Source of the DNA: Paenibacillus physcomitrellae
GTDB lineage: Bacteria > Bacillota > Bacilli > Paenibacillales > Paenibacillaceae
Assembly (NCBI RefSeq): GCF_002240225.1
Contig: NZ_CP022584.1
Span: 1,550,001-1,614,000 of the forward strand
Reading direction: 5' to 3'
DNA: 64,000 nt
Shown here: one piece after another, positions 8,829 to 18,137 of the stretch
Layout of the letters: every line of letters begins with the position of its first letter
How positions within the stretch are numbered: position 1 is the stretch's first letter
Made by a program: the position numbers and the translations under genes
Notes under the pieces: generated by a model
Database searches by the model: none
Seen by the model: only the letters and a program-made list of their open reading frames with translations
What the model was told of the DNA's origin: nothing

Positions 8829-10139
8829 TTATTTTTGAATCATCGATGCAGCTTGGGCTGCATCCACCTGGGATTCAACGGGACCCGTCTCCTCAATGGC
8901 GGTATAGAAAAAGATCAAACCGTCTTTGGACCAATGAGCCGAACCTTCTTTCCACTCTCCGTTTACAGGATCATCGTAGATCTTGGTCAGTTCCCCTGAG
9001 GAAACCAGATAGACATTTAAATGCCCGTCCTCAAGTTTGGCTACATATTGTCCGTTTGGAGAATCCCATACGTTAGTCTCAACCGTGGCCTGAATGCCCA
9101 TCGAGAAAGTATTCTTCTTCGCATCGGCACCCGGAGGGACCGAGGGCTCGAGCGAAGCAGGCGCATCCATGATAGAAGCCGTTCCAGCCGAATCCGAATT
9201 GTCATTCGGATCGCTTGAATCTGGAGCCGGTTCATCGGATGGCATCGGGTCTGTGGACGCTGGCGGCGTCTCCACCTTAACCGGACGGTCCACTTTCGCT
9301 GTCCCGGAACCTGCAGATTCCTTCGGCGGTGCTGCAGGCCCATCCGTCCCCTGCTGCCCTTGTTTAGGATCAGAACCCGGATTCCCTTTAGTTGCCGAGC
9401 CTTGATCCGAAGTTTGTCCGTCAGAAGCAGAACGGTCTGTTTCTGACGGAGTTGGATTTACTGTACCAGTACCGGCTGAGCCGGCATCATCCATGCTCTG
9501 TACGGGATCCGAAGCCGATGAACTGCTGCGGTCAGCAGCAATTCCAGGCGCAAGACTATCCGCTGAATCCTTTGCCTGCCCCGGATCGGACGGTTCACTC
9601 GATGCGGGAGCAGATAAATCCGAGCTCTCCTGATTGGGAAACGCCGATGGAGACGCCCCGGTTCGCTGCTGAACGGCCGGCTCGGCATTAGGAATTTCCT
9701 TCGGTTGAAATTGATAGATGCAGAATCCTAAAATAACCACCGCTGCTGCTCCGCCTGCTACCCGTGTCCACAGCCGTCTTGTTCTGGACGGTAAAGAGCG
9801 CACTCGACTCAAATCAGACTTATCCGTCTGCTGCAAATCGTCTTCTGCCACAAGCGGCTTCATAACGGAAGGGGCTGACGAAGTCTCCTGCTTAATTTCA
9901 GCCTGTTCACCCGATCGATCTATTTCGTCTAAACGGGATAAGATGGAGTCAACCAGACTGTATCCCGGTTTCACATCCGGCAGACTGTCCAGCCCGGCCG
10001 AAATACGCTTCAGCATATCAAAGGTTTCAGCACAGTCCGGGCAGCTGTCCAGGTGCTGGAACAGTTGTTTCGTTTCTATTTCGCTCAGATCGTGATCCAG
10101 ATAACGGTTCATCCATTCGTTTGCCTCTTGGCATTTCAT
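8829..10139 (-). CDS. Membrane-spanning anti-sigma factor with zinc-finger (zf-HC2/RsiW-type) domain
   Basis: A 436-residue protein. The cytosolic N-terminus has the anti-sigma zinc motif HLDSCPDC (residues 30-37). One membrane segment follows (about 118-136), then a roughly 190-residue Ser/Asp/Pro/Gly-rich extracellular linker. The C-terminal domain has a TolB/beta-propeller-like blade (WDSPNGQYVAKLEDGHLNVYL). It overlaps the sigma gene by 4 nt (ATGA), which implies translational coupling. It should hold the partner sigma factor inactive until a surface signal arrives; that signal is unknown. Confidence 0.85.
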   Translation of the reverse strand: MKCQEANEWMNRYLDHDLSEIETKQLFQHLDSCPDCAETFDMLKRISAGLDSLPDVKPGYSLVDSILSRLDEIDRSGEQAEIKQETSSAPSVMKPLVAEDDLQQTDKSDLSRVRSLPSRTRRLWTRVAGGAAAVVILGFCIYQFQPKEIPNAEPAVQQRTGASPSAFPNQESSDLSAPASSEPSDPGQAKDSADSLAPGIAADRSSSSASDPVQSMDDAGSAGTGTVNPTPSETDRSASDGQTSDQGSATKGNPGSDPKQGQQGTDGPAAPPKESAGSGTAKVDRPVKVETPPASTDPMPSDEPAPDSSDPNDNSDSAGTASIMDAPASLEPSVPPGADAKKNTFSMGIQATVETNVWDSPNGQYVAKLEDGHLNVYLVSSGELTKIYDDPVNGEWKEGSAHWSKDGLIFFYTAIEETGPVESQVDAAQAASMIQK

Positions 10140-10684
10140 CCCGACACACCCCCTTTCTGATAATCCTGAAGTAAGTTTTGAAGCTGCTGCCTGGCCCTGT
10201 ATAAATAAGATTTGACCGTATTAAGCGGCAATCCCATCGTATCTGCAATCTCATTGTAAGAAAAATCCTGAAGGTAGCGCAGGACCACAACTGACCGGTG
10301 ATGTTCCGGAAGCTGGCTGATTGCGGCCTCGATATCCTGAGCCAAATACCCCGTCATCACTTCCCGCTCCACGCTTTCTTTTCCTTCAAAAACCATTTCA
10401 TGTTCCTCAATCGAAACGGTCGGTTTCGTTCTCCTGAACTTGTCGATACAGATATTGGTAACGATACGCTGGACCCAGGTTTTAAACTGTGCTTTCTCTT
10501 CATAGGAACCAATTTTTGTATAGATCCGGATCAACGCCTCCTGCGCTGCATCATGCGCGTCCTGTTCGTTATTCAGAATATAGTAGGCAGTCCGGTAAAC
10601 ATGCTGTTCGATCTCTCGCAATAGGGTGATTAGAGCGTCGCGATCGCCGGATTGAGCGGCCCTGATAAGTTCCTGCTCTACCAC
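10136..10684 (-). CDS. ECF-family RNA polymerase sigma factor (SigW-like)
   Basis: GTG 10684 is preferred: AAGGGGGA lies 5 nt upstream, and the longer frame would include the putative promoter. The product has 182 residues. Region 2 includes DAHDAAQEALIRIY and WVQRIVTNICID; region 4 includes LPEHHRSVVVLRYLQDFSYNEIADTMG and the helix-turn-helix ending NTVKSYLYRARQQL. It directs transcription of a surface-stress-type regulon. It probably autoregulates, since an ECF-like promoter lies just upstream. Confidence 0.92.
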   Translation of the reverse strand: MVEQELIRAAQSGDRDALITLLREIEQHVYRTAYYILNNEQDAHDAAQEALIRIYTKIGSYEEKAQFKTWVQRIVTNICIDKFRRTKPTVSIEEHEMVFEGKESVEREVMTGYLAQDIEAAISQLPEHHRSVVVLRYLQDFSYNEIADTMGLPLNTVKSYLYRARQQLQNLLQDYQKGGVSG

Positions 10685-10712
10685 AATGATCCCCCTTCCT
10701 TGCAACATTACA

Positions 10713-10739
10713 GACGGTCTTTCCGCGCTATTTGTTGCA
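10713..10739 (-). promoter_or_regulatory. ECF-type promoter upstream of the sigma gene (probable autoregulation)
   Basis: TGCAAC and CGTC are separated by 17 nt, ending about 28 nt before the GTG start. Known SigW-type promoters are TGAAAC-N16/17-CGTA, so each element differs at one base. Confidence 0.5.
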
Positions 10740-10818
10740 TCTCCGATGTTTCTGATCAAATATTTTTTAGAAGTCTGTTAAACATCTGACACGCAGTGTC
10801 TTCAATAGAATAGCAGAA

Positions 10819-10850
10819 AAAAAGAGCCCCGTCATTAGACGTGCTCTTCC
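10819..10850 (-). terminator. Terminator of comEC
   Basis: AAGAGCACGTC, loop TAAT, then GACGGGGCTCTT is followed by a T-run on the minus strand, directly after the comEC stop. Confidence 0.8.
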
Positions 10851-10858
10851 CGCCGGTT

Positions 10859-13576
10859 TTACTTTTCCACTTTATGCCTGGACGTCATTTTCCCGTCTTT
10901 CACACTGATTTGAATCTCACCAAGCTCGTCCGTTCGCTGCACTTCCGTCCCTGCTGCCAGCAGTCTTTGGAGCACATCTCCGTTAGGATGCCCGTAGGTA
11001 TTATTGGCGCCGACGGAAATGACGGCATGACGGGGCTTCCAATAATTGAGCCACTCTTCCGTCGTAGATGTTTTGCTGCCGTGGTGGGCCACTTTAAGCA
11101 CATCAACTGCTCCTGGTCCCCCGGTTCCCTGAATTGTCTTTCCGCCTGTCAGGCCTTGGGCCTGCTGCAGATCAAGCATAACCACCCGCTCTTCTTTCGC
11201 ATCCATATCCCCCGTAAACAGAAAGGAAACTCCCTCCATTTCCATTAGAAAAACAACGGACCGGGCGTTCTGATCTTCAAGTTTCCGGATCTCTTCTGTT
11301 CGGGACTGGGACTGTCCCTGCTCTTCTTCTAAAGGACCTATAAATTGTAGCTGGGTATGCCTGTCAGCCTGAAGACGAAGTCCGTTATGAGCATAATAAA
11401 CCGGAATTTTACGTTGCTCTACGCGGCTGAATACCTTTTTAAAAGCAGGGGTGTCCGTGACACTGCCGTTCATCACCAGAGCTTTGACGGGAATTTGATC
11501 GAGGACAGCCTGTAAGCCGCCGGCATGATCCTGATCCCAGTGTGTAATAATCACGGCATCCAAGGCGTGTATGCCTCTCTTTTTCAAAATTGGCACCACA
11601 ACCTTCGCCCCGACCTCATAAGGCACCCTTCTGTCGCGCCAAGCATCTGACGCCTTGCGAAATGAAACCGTTCCTCCGCTATCCACCAGAATATTCCGCC
11701 CCTGAGGAGTTGTAATCAGCATACAATCGCCTTGACCAACATCAATAAATTGAACATAACCCCTTCCTTTCGCATAAGCCGGTTGGTAGCCTCCGTACAA
11801 GACCGCTGCGAGCAGGACCCCACATAACCAAGCGCCATAGACATATCTTTTGTTGGCAGAACGGAGAAAGCCCATCACCGCATCCATAGTTAAAGCAGAG
11901 GGTGCCGCCCACCCCAACACGGCTGAATGTGAACGCTGACCTGGAGCCATGTCCGGGTGCAACGGAACGGTGTCATCATTCCTGGAAGCCCAGAGCTCTG
12001 CCTGTTCTGAGGACACCGACGCCCGGCGAATCCATTTGAGCATGAGATAAAGCAGGACATAAAACAGAGCGATCCACCAAAGCGGCGGGGATTTCCAGAT
12101 CAACATAACCCCCTCTCTTGCCTCCAGCCAAGCCACAGCATCAAACGTGACGGCATTGATGGCTTTAATCGGATACGCCGCCCATTTCCCAAATGGCTCG
12201 TAAATATAGCTGAGAACAAGGGCGGCGGTTCCGGCTGGCAGCGACACCAGACTGATCGCGGGCACCAGCAGCAGGTTGGACAACAGAGACAACAAGGAGA
12301 ACTGATTGAAATAATAGATCGTAAGCGGAAAAGAAGCCAGCTGCGCCGTCAGGGTAATTGCCACCGCGCCTGCCAGACGTTTCGGCAGGAAGCTAAAAAA
12401 CGGCTGCATCAAGGGTACTACTACAATTAGTCCTGCCGTAACCACAAACGACAGCTGGAAGCTGACGTCCAGCAGATAATACGGCTCCCAGACCAGCATC
12501 AGCAGCGCTGCTGCCGCCAGCACATGAAGCCCGTCTTTCAGGCGATGCTTGCGCAGAAGAAATAAACCGATCATAGCCATAATGCCAGAACGAACCACAG
12601 AGGGAGATAAACCTGTAAGCAGCATGTAAAACGGAATAAACGCGATCACTGCAGTAATCGACGTCTCCCTCGGCACTCTGAACCTTCTGAGAAGCCAGAA
12701 TAAAACCGCTACATTAACAGCCACGTGACTGCCGGATATGGCTAAAATATGGGTTAATCCCAGCGCGGAGAAGCCGCTGTATATATCGGGATCCAGCTCC
12801 TCCGTATCCCCGATCAGCAGACCTTTCATAAAGCCGGCGTTGTTCCCGCCGAAGATGAACTCGATCTGCCGGCCGACAGCCTGGCGCATTTGATCGTTAT
12901 AACCTAGCAGCTTCGCTATGCTGAAAGGGCCCGGCCCGGTCTTCACTGCTGCAGCACCGGGCGCTTTCAACAGCCAGTGAATATGTTTGTTGTGGAGATA
13001 AGCTGAATAGTCGAATCCGCCGAAATTACGGGCTCCAGCCGGTTGTTCGAGTGTACCTTCGATTTCTATGCTCTGACCCCGTGTCCAAGTGTTGACGATT
13101 TGAATTTCCGATTCCTTCGCTAGCCTGACTTGCACCTGCACCTTCTCGTGATGGATTGTCGTTCCGCCAAAGTCGGTTGCAGCCGCGGCTGCTGCCGCTC
13201 CATAAATGGCCTGATTGACCTCCATGATGAAATCCGCGCGGTCACCATCCCGTTCGACAGCCGAAACGAGGATCCCCTTCAGCCTGACCTGCGATTCATT
13301 CAGCTCCTCTTCCGAAACTTGAAGACGATCAGGCAGGGTTGAGTGGTTATGTGCTTCATGGATTTGCCAATAGAGGAAGGATGCCGTAAAAAGCAGCAGC
13401 ATAACTACGGTCTGTTTCTTCGCTCTGCCCATCCGTAAGGCAAATATTGAATATCCGAGCAGACAGGCAGCCCACAGCAGCCAGCGGGTCCCTCCGCTGA
13501 AGAAATACGCGATTCCGCTGCCGGCGATCCACCAGCAGGCAGACTCCAATAACGGCCTTTGCTTCACCGTGTTCAT
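10859..13576 (-). CDS. comEC: ComEC, DNA internalisation channel with metallo-beta-lactamase domain
   Basis: About 905 residues from ATG 13576. GTG 13567 is nearly as likely, because GGAGG sits only 1 nt before the ATG but 10 nt before the GTG. The N-terminus has membrane segments and an OB-fold-like region (about 90-200). The Competence domain includes GDTEELDPDIYSGFSALGLTH-like and LAISGSHVA motifs. Many membrane helices follow, then a C-terminal metallo-beta-lactamase domain with THWDQDHAGG and HHGSK zinc motifs. It imports single-stranded DNA during transformation. It is the last gene of the comEA-EB-EC cluster. Confidence 0.95.
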   Translation of the reverse strand: MNTVKQRPLLESACWWIAGSGIAYFFSGGTRWLLWAACLLGYSIFALRMGRAKKQTVVMLLLFTASFLYWQIHEAHNHSTLPDRLQVSEEELNESQVRLKGILVSAVERDGDRADFIMEVNQAIYGAAAAAAATDFGGTTIHHEKVQVQVRLAKESEIQIVNTWTRGQSIEIEGTLEQPAGARNFGGFDYSAYLHNKHIHWLLKAPGAAAVKTGPGPFSIAKLLGYNDQMRQAVGRQIEFIFGGNNAGFMKGLLIGDTEELDPDIYSGFSALGLTHILAISGSHVAVNVAVLFWLLRRFRVPRETSITAVIAFIPFYMLLTGLSPSVVRSGIMAMIGLFLLRKHRLKDGLHVLAAAALLMLVWEPYYLLDVSFQLSFVVTAGLIVVVPLMQPFFSFLPKRLAGAVAITLTAQLASFPLTIYYFNQFSLLSLLSNLLLVPAISLVSLPAGTAALVLSYIYEPFGKWAAYPIKAINAVTFDAVAWLEAREGVMLIWKSPPLWWIALFYVLLYLMLKWIRRASVSSEQAELWASRNDDTVPLHPDMAPGQRSHSAVLGWAAPSALTMDAVMGFLRSANKRYVYGAWLCGVLLAAVLYGGYQPAYAKGRGYVQFIDVGQGDCMLITTPQGRNILVDSGGTVSFRKASDAWRDRRVPYEVGAKVVVPILKKRGIHALDAVIITHWDQDHAGGLQAVLDQIPVKALVMNGSVTDTPAFKKVFSRVEQRKIPVYYAHNGLRLQADRHTQLQFIGPLEEEQGQSQSRTEEIRKLEDQNARSVVFLMEMEGVSFLFTGDMDAKEERVVMLDLQQAQGLTGGKTIQGTGGPGAVDVLKVAHHGSKTSTTEEWLNYWKPRHAVISVGANNTYGHPNGDVLQRLLAAGTEVQRTDELGEIQISVKDGKMTSRHKVEK

Positions 13577-13716
13577 TCCTCCCTTCTTGTACATCCAAAA
13601 TACAAAATGCAAAATAACAGCTTCATTAATCTATCTCCGAAACGACTCTAAAGTTTTACTCTTGAATTACTCTCAAATCTACCTACGAATCTATTTAGAG
13701 AACCCACAAAGACAAC

Positions 13717-13752
13717 AAAAAAACCTCCACGGTCTTTACCCGCAGAGGTTCT
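13717..13752 (-). terminator. Terminator between comEB and comEC
   Basis: AACCTCTGCGG, loop GTAAAGA, then CCGTGGAGGTT is followed by seven T on the minus strand. It lies after comEB and before comEC, so comEC may need read-through or its own promoter. Confidence 0.8.
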
Positions 13753-13825
13753 TCCTCTTAAATCTCTTGCATATGCTGTTTATATAAACCTATAAATCTA
13801 CTGACACCGCACCCGACCGAAAGAG

Positions 13826-14341
13826 TCAGCTGTGAATGCTTCCTTCCATCGTATCCGCAGGCGGCTGATAGCCCTCCAGCTGACGGAAGGTGATACCCTT
13901 CTGGCGCGTCAATTCGCTGACTAAATGCGTATCCTTGGGATAAGGGCGATGGTAAACCACTTCCACAATGCCGCTGTTGGCAAGCATTTTGGCACAGGTC
14001 CAGCAAGGCTCGTCTGTTACATAAACGCTGGAGCCCTCACGGTCGGCACGGTCCGTGAACAGCAGCAGATTCTGCTCCGCATGAATCGTGCGGATGCAGC
14101 GCTGCTTGCGCACGACCTGCTCCTGGCCGTCCACCACAACGGTCTCGAGCTCTTCGGCAATCATGCAGCCTGCTTCGGAGCAGTCGGGAACGCCGGAGGG
14201 AGCGCCGTTATAGGCGGTGCCGAGCAGCTTTTTCCCCTGGACCAGCACCGTTCCTACATGGCGTCTATTACAGCGGGAGCGGGTGGATACCATATAAGCG
14301 ATGTCCATAAAATAGGTGTCCCAATCTTTGCGAATGTTCAC
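13826..14341 (-). CDS. comEB: ComEB, dCMP deaminase family protein
   Basis: A 171-residue protein from a GTG start with AGGAG upstream. The catalytic and zinc motifs of cytidine/deoxycytidylate deaminases are present: HAEQN (His and Glu, about residue 91) and PCWTC (about 117-121). It converts dCMP to dUMP for dTTP synthesis. Its place in the com operon is conserved although it is not needed for DNA uptake in Bacillus. It starts 19 nt after comEA ends. Confidence 0.95.
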   Translation of the reverse strand: MNIRKDWDTYFMDIAYMVSTRSRCNRRHVGTVLVQGKKLLGTAYNGAPSGVPDCSEAGCMIAEELETVVVDGQEQVVRKQRCIRTIHAEQNLLLFTDRADREGSSVYVTDEPCWTCAKMLANSGIVEVVYHRPYPKDTHLVSELTRQKGITFRQLEGYQPPADTMEGSIHS

Positions 14342-14359
14342 TTTCCAGCTCTCCTGTTC

Positions 14360-14995
14360 TCAGAGTCCGATATAAGGCCGCATTTTTTCAAACATTTTGT
14401 CTCCGATACCTTTCACATTCTTCAATTCATCCAGAGAAGAGAAAACGCCCTGCTGATTCCGGTACTCTATAATCGCTTGCGCTTTCTTCTCGCCAATGCC
14501 GGGAATTTCCTGCAGCTCGCTAGTGCCAGCCGTATTGATAGAGATGACACTGGATGACGCCGCGGCTGCGGCTGCATCTGCCGGCATGCCGCCCGGCTCT
14601 TGACCTGAAAGTCCGGCAGAAGTACCAGGAGCCGTAGCTGTCGCCATGGAATCTGCGCTTGTGGAGGAGGCTCCAGAAGTTGAGACCGGAGACGCAGTGG
14701 ACCCGGAAGCTCCAGCAGTGCTTGTACCGGACTGTCCCGCAGGCGCGGCAGATCCGGAAGCAGCCGATTCAACCGGCTTCTTGCTTTCAGACACTAACGT
14801 TCCCGAAGAAACCTGACCGTGATCCTCCACAGCTGCCGCCATCGCTTCATTGACCGGAGCCCAGCCGTTTATACCGGAAGAGGGTTTAATCCCTAAAACC
14901 AGCAGCATTAATCCGGCTCCGCAAACGGCAGACAAAACAGCGATTGAAATACGTTCCTTTAACATGGCATTACTCCAATCTTGTCCAAAATTCAT
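14360..14995 (-). CDS. comEA: ComEA, DNA receptor for transformation (helix-hairpin-helix)
   Basis: A 211-residue protein; ATG 14965 (GGAG 7 nt upstream) is an alternative 10 residues shorter. It has an N-terminal membrane anchor (about 15-37), an Ala/Ser/Gly-rich stretch (about 75-150), then two helix-hairpin-helix motifs, LQEIPGIGEKKAQAI and LKNVKGIGDKMFEKM. It binds incoming double-stranded DNA at the cell surface. The SLBB-type domain usual between anchor and HhH is not evident; low-complexity sequence takes its place. comER, divergent from comEA in B. subtilis, is absent here. Confidence 0.93.
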   Translation of the reverse strand: MNFGQDWSNAMLKERISIAVLSAVCGAGLMLLVLGIKPSSGINGWAPVNEAMAAAVEDHGQVSSGTLVSESKKPVESAASGSAAPAGQSGTSTAGASGSTASPVSTSGASSTSADSMATATAPGTSAGLSGQEPGGMPADAAAAAASSSVISINTAGTSELQEIPGIGEKKAQAIIEYRNQQGVFSSLDELKNVKGIGDKMFEKMRPYIGL

Positions 14996-15063
14996 GCCGA
15001 CTCCATGATGCCAAAGCCATAAAAACCCATGAATGTCTGTACAAGTTGTCGTCTTGATGCGTT

Positions 15064-15109
15064 CAAAAAACCTTGTCTATTACTTGCTAATTAGAAGCGA
15101 AAGACAAGG
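15064..15109 (-). terminator. Second terminator downstream of leuS
   Basis: CCTTGTCT pairs with AGACAAGG over a loop that can itself pair, followed by six T on the minus strand. It is the second of two consecutive leuS terminators. Confidence 0.6.
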
Positions 15110-15114
15110 GGACT

Positions 15115-15162
15115 TAAAAAGCTAGCGATGAACCTTCGGAAAGTGTCCAAAGATTCATCGCT
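15115..15162 (-). terminator. First terminator downstream of leuS
   Basis: A 17-bp stem with two G-U wobble positions (AGCGATGAATCTTTGGA with TCCGAAGGTTCATCGCT, loop CACTT) is followed by AGCTTTTT on the minus strand. Confidence 0.75.
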
Positions 15163-15253
15163 AAGTGTAGTACCAGGATGTCGCTTTTTAATTGTTAAAC
15201 GGCTCAGCCTGCTGCAGTTTAGTTCGCTGCAGCTACAATACAATGAGCTTAGC

Positions 15254-17695
15254 TTAATTCGCTACAATGTTTACGAGCTTGCCGGGAACGGCAACCACTT
15301 TGCGGACGGTTTTGCCTTCCACGGCGGCTGCCACGTTCGGCAGGGCAAGCGCATGCTCCTGCATCGCTGCCTGATCGAGATCCTTAGAAATCTTGGTGCG
15401 TTCAACGATTTTGCCGTTGACTTGAACGACAATTTCTACCTCGGCCTCAACAGTCCAGGCTTCCTCGTAAGTCGGCCACTGCGCATAGGTAATGGATTCG
15501 TTATGTCCAAGACGCTGCCACAGCTCTTCCGCGATATGCGGAGCGAGAGGGGAGAGCATCTGCACAAAACTTCCAGCTGCCGCTCTTGGCACCACGTCCG
15601 TTTTGTAAGCTTCGTTGATGAAAATCATCAGCTGGCTGATGACGGTGTTAAAGCGCAGGCCTTCCATGTCCTCCGTTACTTTCTTCACCGTTTTGTGCCA
15701 GGTGCGTTTGAAATCGTCGCTGCCGCCTTCATCCGCAATTTTGCTGTTCAGGCTTCCGTCTTCGGCTACGAACAGGCGCCATACGCGGGACAGGAAGCGG
15801 TGCGCGCCGTCTACGCCGTTTGTGTTCCATGGCTTTGTCGCCTCAAGCGGCCCCATGAACATTTCATAGATCCGCAGCGTATCCGCGCCGTATTCATTTA
15901 CGATATCGTCCGGATTGATGACATTGCCGCGGGATTTACTCATCTTCTCATTGTTGGTTCCCAGGATCATGCCTTGGTTGACCAGCTTCTGGAACGGCTC
16001 TTTCGTGGAAACCACGCCGATATCATACAGCACCTTATGCCAGAAGCGGGCATACAGCAGGTGAAGCACGGCATGTTCTACGCCGCCGATGTAAAGGTCG
16101 ACAGGCAGCCATTCCTTTTGTTTCTCCAGCGAGCAGAAAATATCGTCATTGTGCGGGTCGATAAACCGCAGGTAATACCAGCAGCTGCCGGCCCATTGCG
16201 GCATCGTGTTCGTCTCGCGCCGCGCCGGAAGCCCGGTTTCCGGATCGGTGGTGTTCACCCATTCCGTCACGTTGGCCAGCGGAGATTCGCCCGTGCCGGA
16301 CGGCTTGATCTGGTCGATGTCCGGCAGCACCAGCGGCAGCTGGTCTTCCGGAACCGGCTTCATCGTGCCGTCTTCCAGATGAAAAATTGGAATAGGCTCG
16401 CCCCAGTAGCGCTGGCGGCTGAACAGCCAGTCGCGCAGGCGGTAGGTTACTTTGCCTTGCCCATGGCCGTTATCCTCCAGCCATTTGATCATCGTGCGGA
16501 TGCCTTCTTCTTTGTTCATGCCATCAAGGAAACCGGAGTTCACATGCGGGCCTTCACCACTGTAGGCTTCCTTGGACAAGTCCCCACCCTGCACGACTTC
16601 AATGATCGGCAGTTCGAATTTGACCGCAAATTCATAGTCGCGCTGGTCATGGCCTGGAACGGCCATAATGGCTCCGGTTCCGTAACCGGCCAATACGTAA
16701 TCCGCGATCCAGACCGGAATTTTGGCGCCGTTCACCGGGTTAACCGCATAAGCGCCCGTAAATACGCCGGATTTGTCTTTGGCAAGGTCCGTGCGCTCCA
16801 GATCGCTTTTCCGTGCGGCCTGATCCTGATACGCCTTAACAGCTGCAAGCTGCTCGGCGGAAGTGATTTTTTCCACCAACTCATGCTCAGGGGCCAATAC
16901 AGCATAAGTAGCGCCAAACAAGGTATCGGGACGGGTAGTGAACACCGTCAGCGTTTCATCAGAGCCGTCCACGCGGAATACGACTTCCGCACCTTCGGAT
17001 TTGCCGATCCAGTTGCGCTGCATGTCTTTGATGCTCTCCGACCAGTCCAGTTCCTCCAGGTCTTCCAGCAGGCGCTCTGCGTATTCGGTAATCTTCAGCA
17101 CCCACTGGCGCATCGGTTTGCGGATGACCGGGTGGCCGCCGCGTTCGCTTTTTCCGTCGATAACCTCTTCATTCGCCAGAACCGTGCCCAGCGCGGGACA
17201 CCAGTTAACCGGCATCTCGGCTACATAAGCCAATCCCCGCTTGTACAACTGGATAAAAATCCACTGCGTCCACTTGTAATATTCCGGATCGGTCGTGCTG
17301 ATCTCGCGGTCCCAGTCGTAAGAGAAACCCAGCGATTTGATCTGACGGCGGAAGTTGTTGATGTTCTTGACCGTAATGTCGCGCGGATGCTCGCCCGTAT
17401 CCAGGGCATGCTGCTCCGCAGGCAAACCAAACGCATCCCAGCCCATCGGGTGCAGCACGTTAAAGCCTTTCATGCGCTTAAAGCGGGAAACGATATCCGT
17501 CGCCGTATAACCTTCCGGATGGCCTACGTGAAGTCCGGCACCGGACGGATAAGGAAACATGTCGAGCGCGTAAAATTTCGGTTTGCCCGGGTCTTCCTTG
17601 GTTTTAAAAGTTTTGTGCTCATCCCAATAAGCCTGCCATTTCGGCTCAAGACTCTGGGGATGATAGCCGTTTGGCACTGTTTGATTCTCGGACAT
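15254..17695 (-). CDS. leuS: Leucyl-tRNA synthetase
   Basis: ATG 17695 is chosen: AAGGAGG lies upstream, and the longer frame would run through the T-box terminator. The 813-residue class I synthetase has the HIGH-type motif HVGH (within [16 protein letters not shown]), a CP1 editing domain (about 220-420, with the [11 protein letters not shown] motif) and KMSKS ([11 protein letters not shown], near 575). It charges tRNA-Leu and edits mischarged products. Expression should be controlled by the T-box leader upstream. It sits between comEA and the sugar-kinase cluster, not its B. subtilis location. Confidence 0.97.
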   Translation of the reverse strand: MSENQTVPNGYHPQSLEPKWQAYWDEHKTFKTKEDPGKPKFYALDMFPYPSGAGLHVGHPEGYTATDIVSRFKRMKGFNVLHPMGWDAFGLPAEQHALDTGEHPRDITVKNINNFRRQIKSLGFSYDWDREISTTDPEYYKWTQWIFIQLYKRGLAYVAEMPVNWCPALGTVLANEEVIDGKSERGGHPVIRKPMRQWVLKITEYAERLLEDLEELDWSESIKDMQRNWIGKSEGAEVVFRVDGSDETLTVFTTRPDTLFGATYAVLAPEHELVEKITSAEQLAAVKAYQDQAARKSDLERTDLAKDKSGVFTGAYAVNPVNGAKIPVWIADYVLAGYGTGAIMAVPGHDQRDYEFAVKFELPIIEVVQGGDLSKEAYSGEGPHVNSGFLDGMNKEEGIRTMIKWLEDNGHGQGKVTYRLRDWLFSRQRYWGEPIPIFHLEDGTMKPVPEDQLPLVLPDIDQIKPSGTGESPLANVTEWVNTTDPETGLPARRETNTMPQWAGSCWYYLRFIDPHNDDIFCSLEKQKEWLPVDLYIGGVEHAVLHLLYARFWHKVLYDIGVVSTKEPFQKLVNQGMILGTNNEKMSKSRGNVINPDDIVNEYGADTLRIYEMFMGPLEATKPWNTNGVDGAHRFLSRVWRLFVAEDGSLNSKIADEGGSDDFKRTWHKTVKKVTEDMEGLRFNTVISQLMIFINEAYKTDVVPRAAAGSFVQMLSPLAPHIAEELWQRLGHNESITYAQWPTYEEAWTVEAEVEIVVQVNGKIVERTKISKDLDQAAMQEHALALPNVAAAVEGKTVRKVVAVPGKLVNIVAN

Positions 17696-17748
17696 AGGTT
17701 GCTTCCTCCTTAAATGTCTTGCCTGAACAATCGAACAATCATGTAAAA

Positions 17749-17793
17749 TAAAAAAACTCCCATCCATAGCGTATAATCGCTAGGGACGAGAGT
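17749..17793 (-). terminator. T-box regulated terminator of the leuS leader
   Basis: ACTCTCGTCCCTAGCG pairs with CGCTATGGATGGGAGT, followed by seven T on the minus strand, immediately upstream of the leuS RBS. It competes with the antiterminator that includes the T-box sequence. Confidence 0.9.
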
Positions 17794-18079
17794 TTGATTC
17801 CCGTGGTACCACCCTAGTTAGCTTCCGGCATGCTTTGCCTTAAGCTCACTTTAACCCTTAACGCGGGTGAAACGGAGATGTTCCCAAGTGGCGTGGACAA
17901 TACGCTAAACGGAGTTACCTAAAACACCCGATAATGTCCTCCAAGTTTGCATCCCGGCTCCGAGGCGAGTTCGCATGGGTCTCCAACCGGCTTGCACCAT
18001 CCGCCGGCTCTCTGTATGGCTGACCTAAGCTAATATTCCTCATCACAGCAGTCGTTTATGCTGATCAATTCAATTATTC
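17749..18079 (-). promoter_or_regulatory. T-box riboswitch (leucine) controlling leuS
   Basis: The leader contains the hallmark T-box sequence AGGGTGGTACCACGGG (about 17801-17816) before the terminator. The stem I distal region shows AGAGAG and GGTGCAAGCCGG. A likely specifier codon CTC (Leu) lies in GAACTCGCC at 17967-17969, though a second CTC a few bases on cannot be excluded. Uncharged tRNA-Leu should pair with the specifier and the T-box to stabilise the antiterminator and switch on leuS. Confidence 0.93.
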
Positions 18080-18085
18080 CCATAT

Positions 18086-18115
18086 ATTATACATAAACAT
18101 TCTGCTTGAAGTCAA
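18086..18115 (-). promoter_or_regulatory. Sigma-A promoter of the leuS T-box transcript
   Basis: TTGACT and TATAAT are spaced by 18 nt on the minus strand, about 390 nt before the leuS start codon and just upstream of the T-box fold. Confidence 0.75.
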
Positions 18116-18137
18116 CGCCGATGGTAGTGACGTTCTG

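Noticed and set aside
15128..17713. Open frame of 861 codons antisense to leuS
   Set aside because: It is a shadow of a GC-rich synthetase gene, runs through the leuS terminator and has no recognisable motifs.
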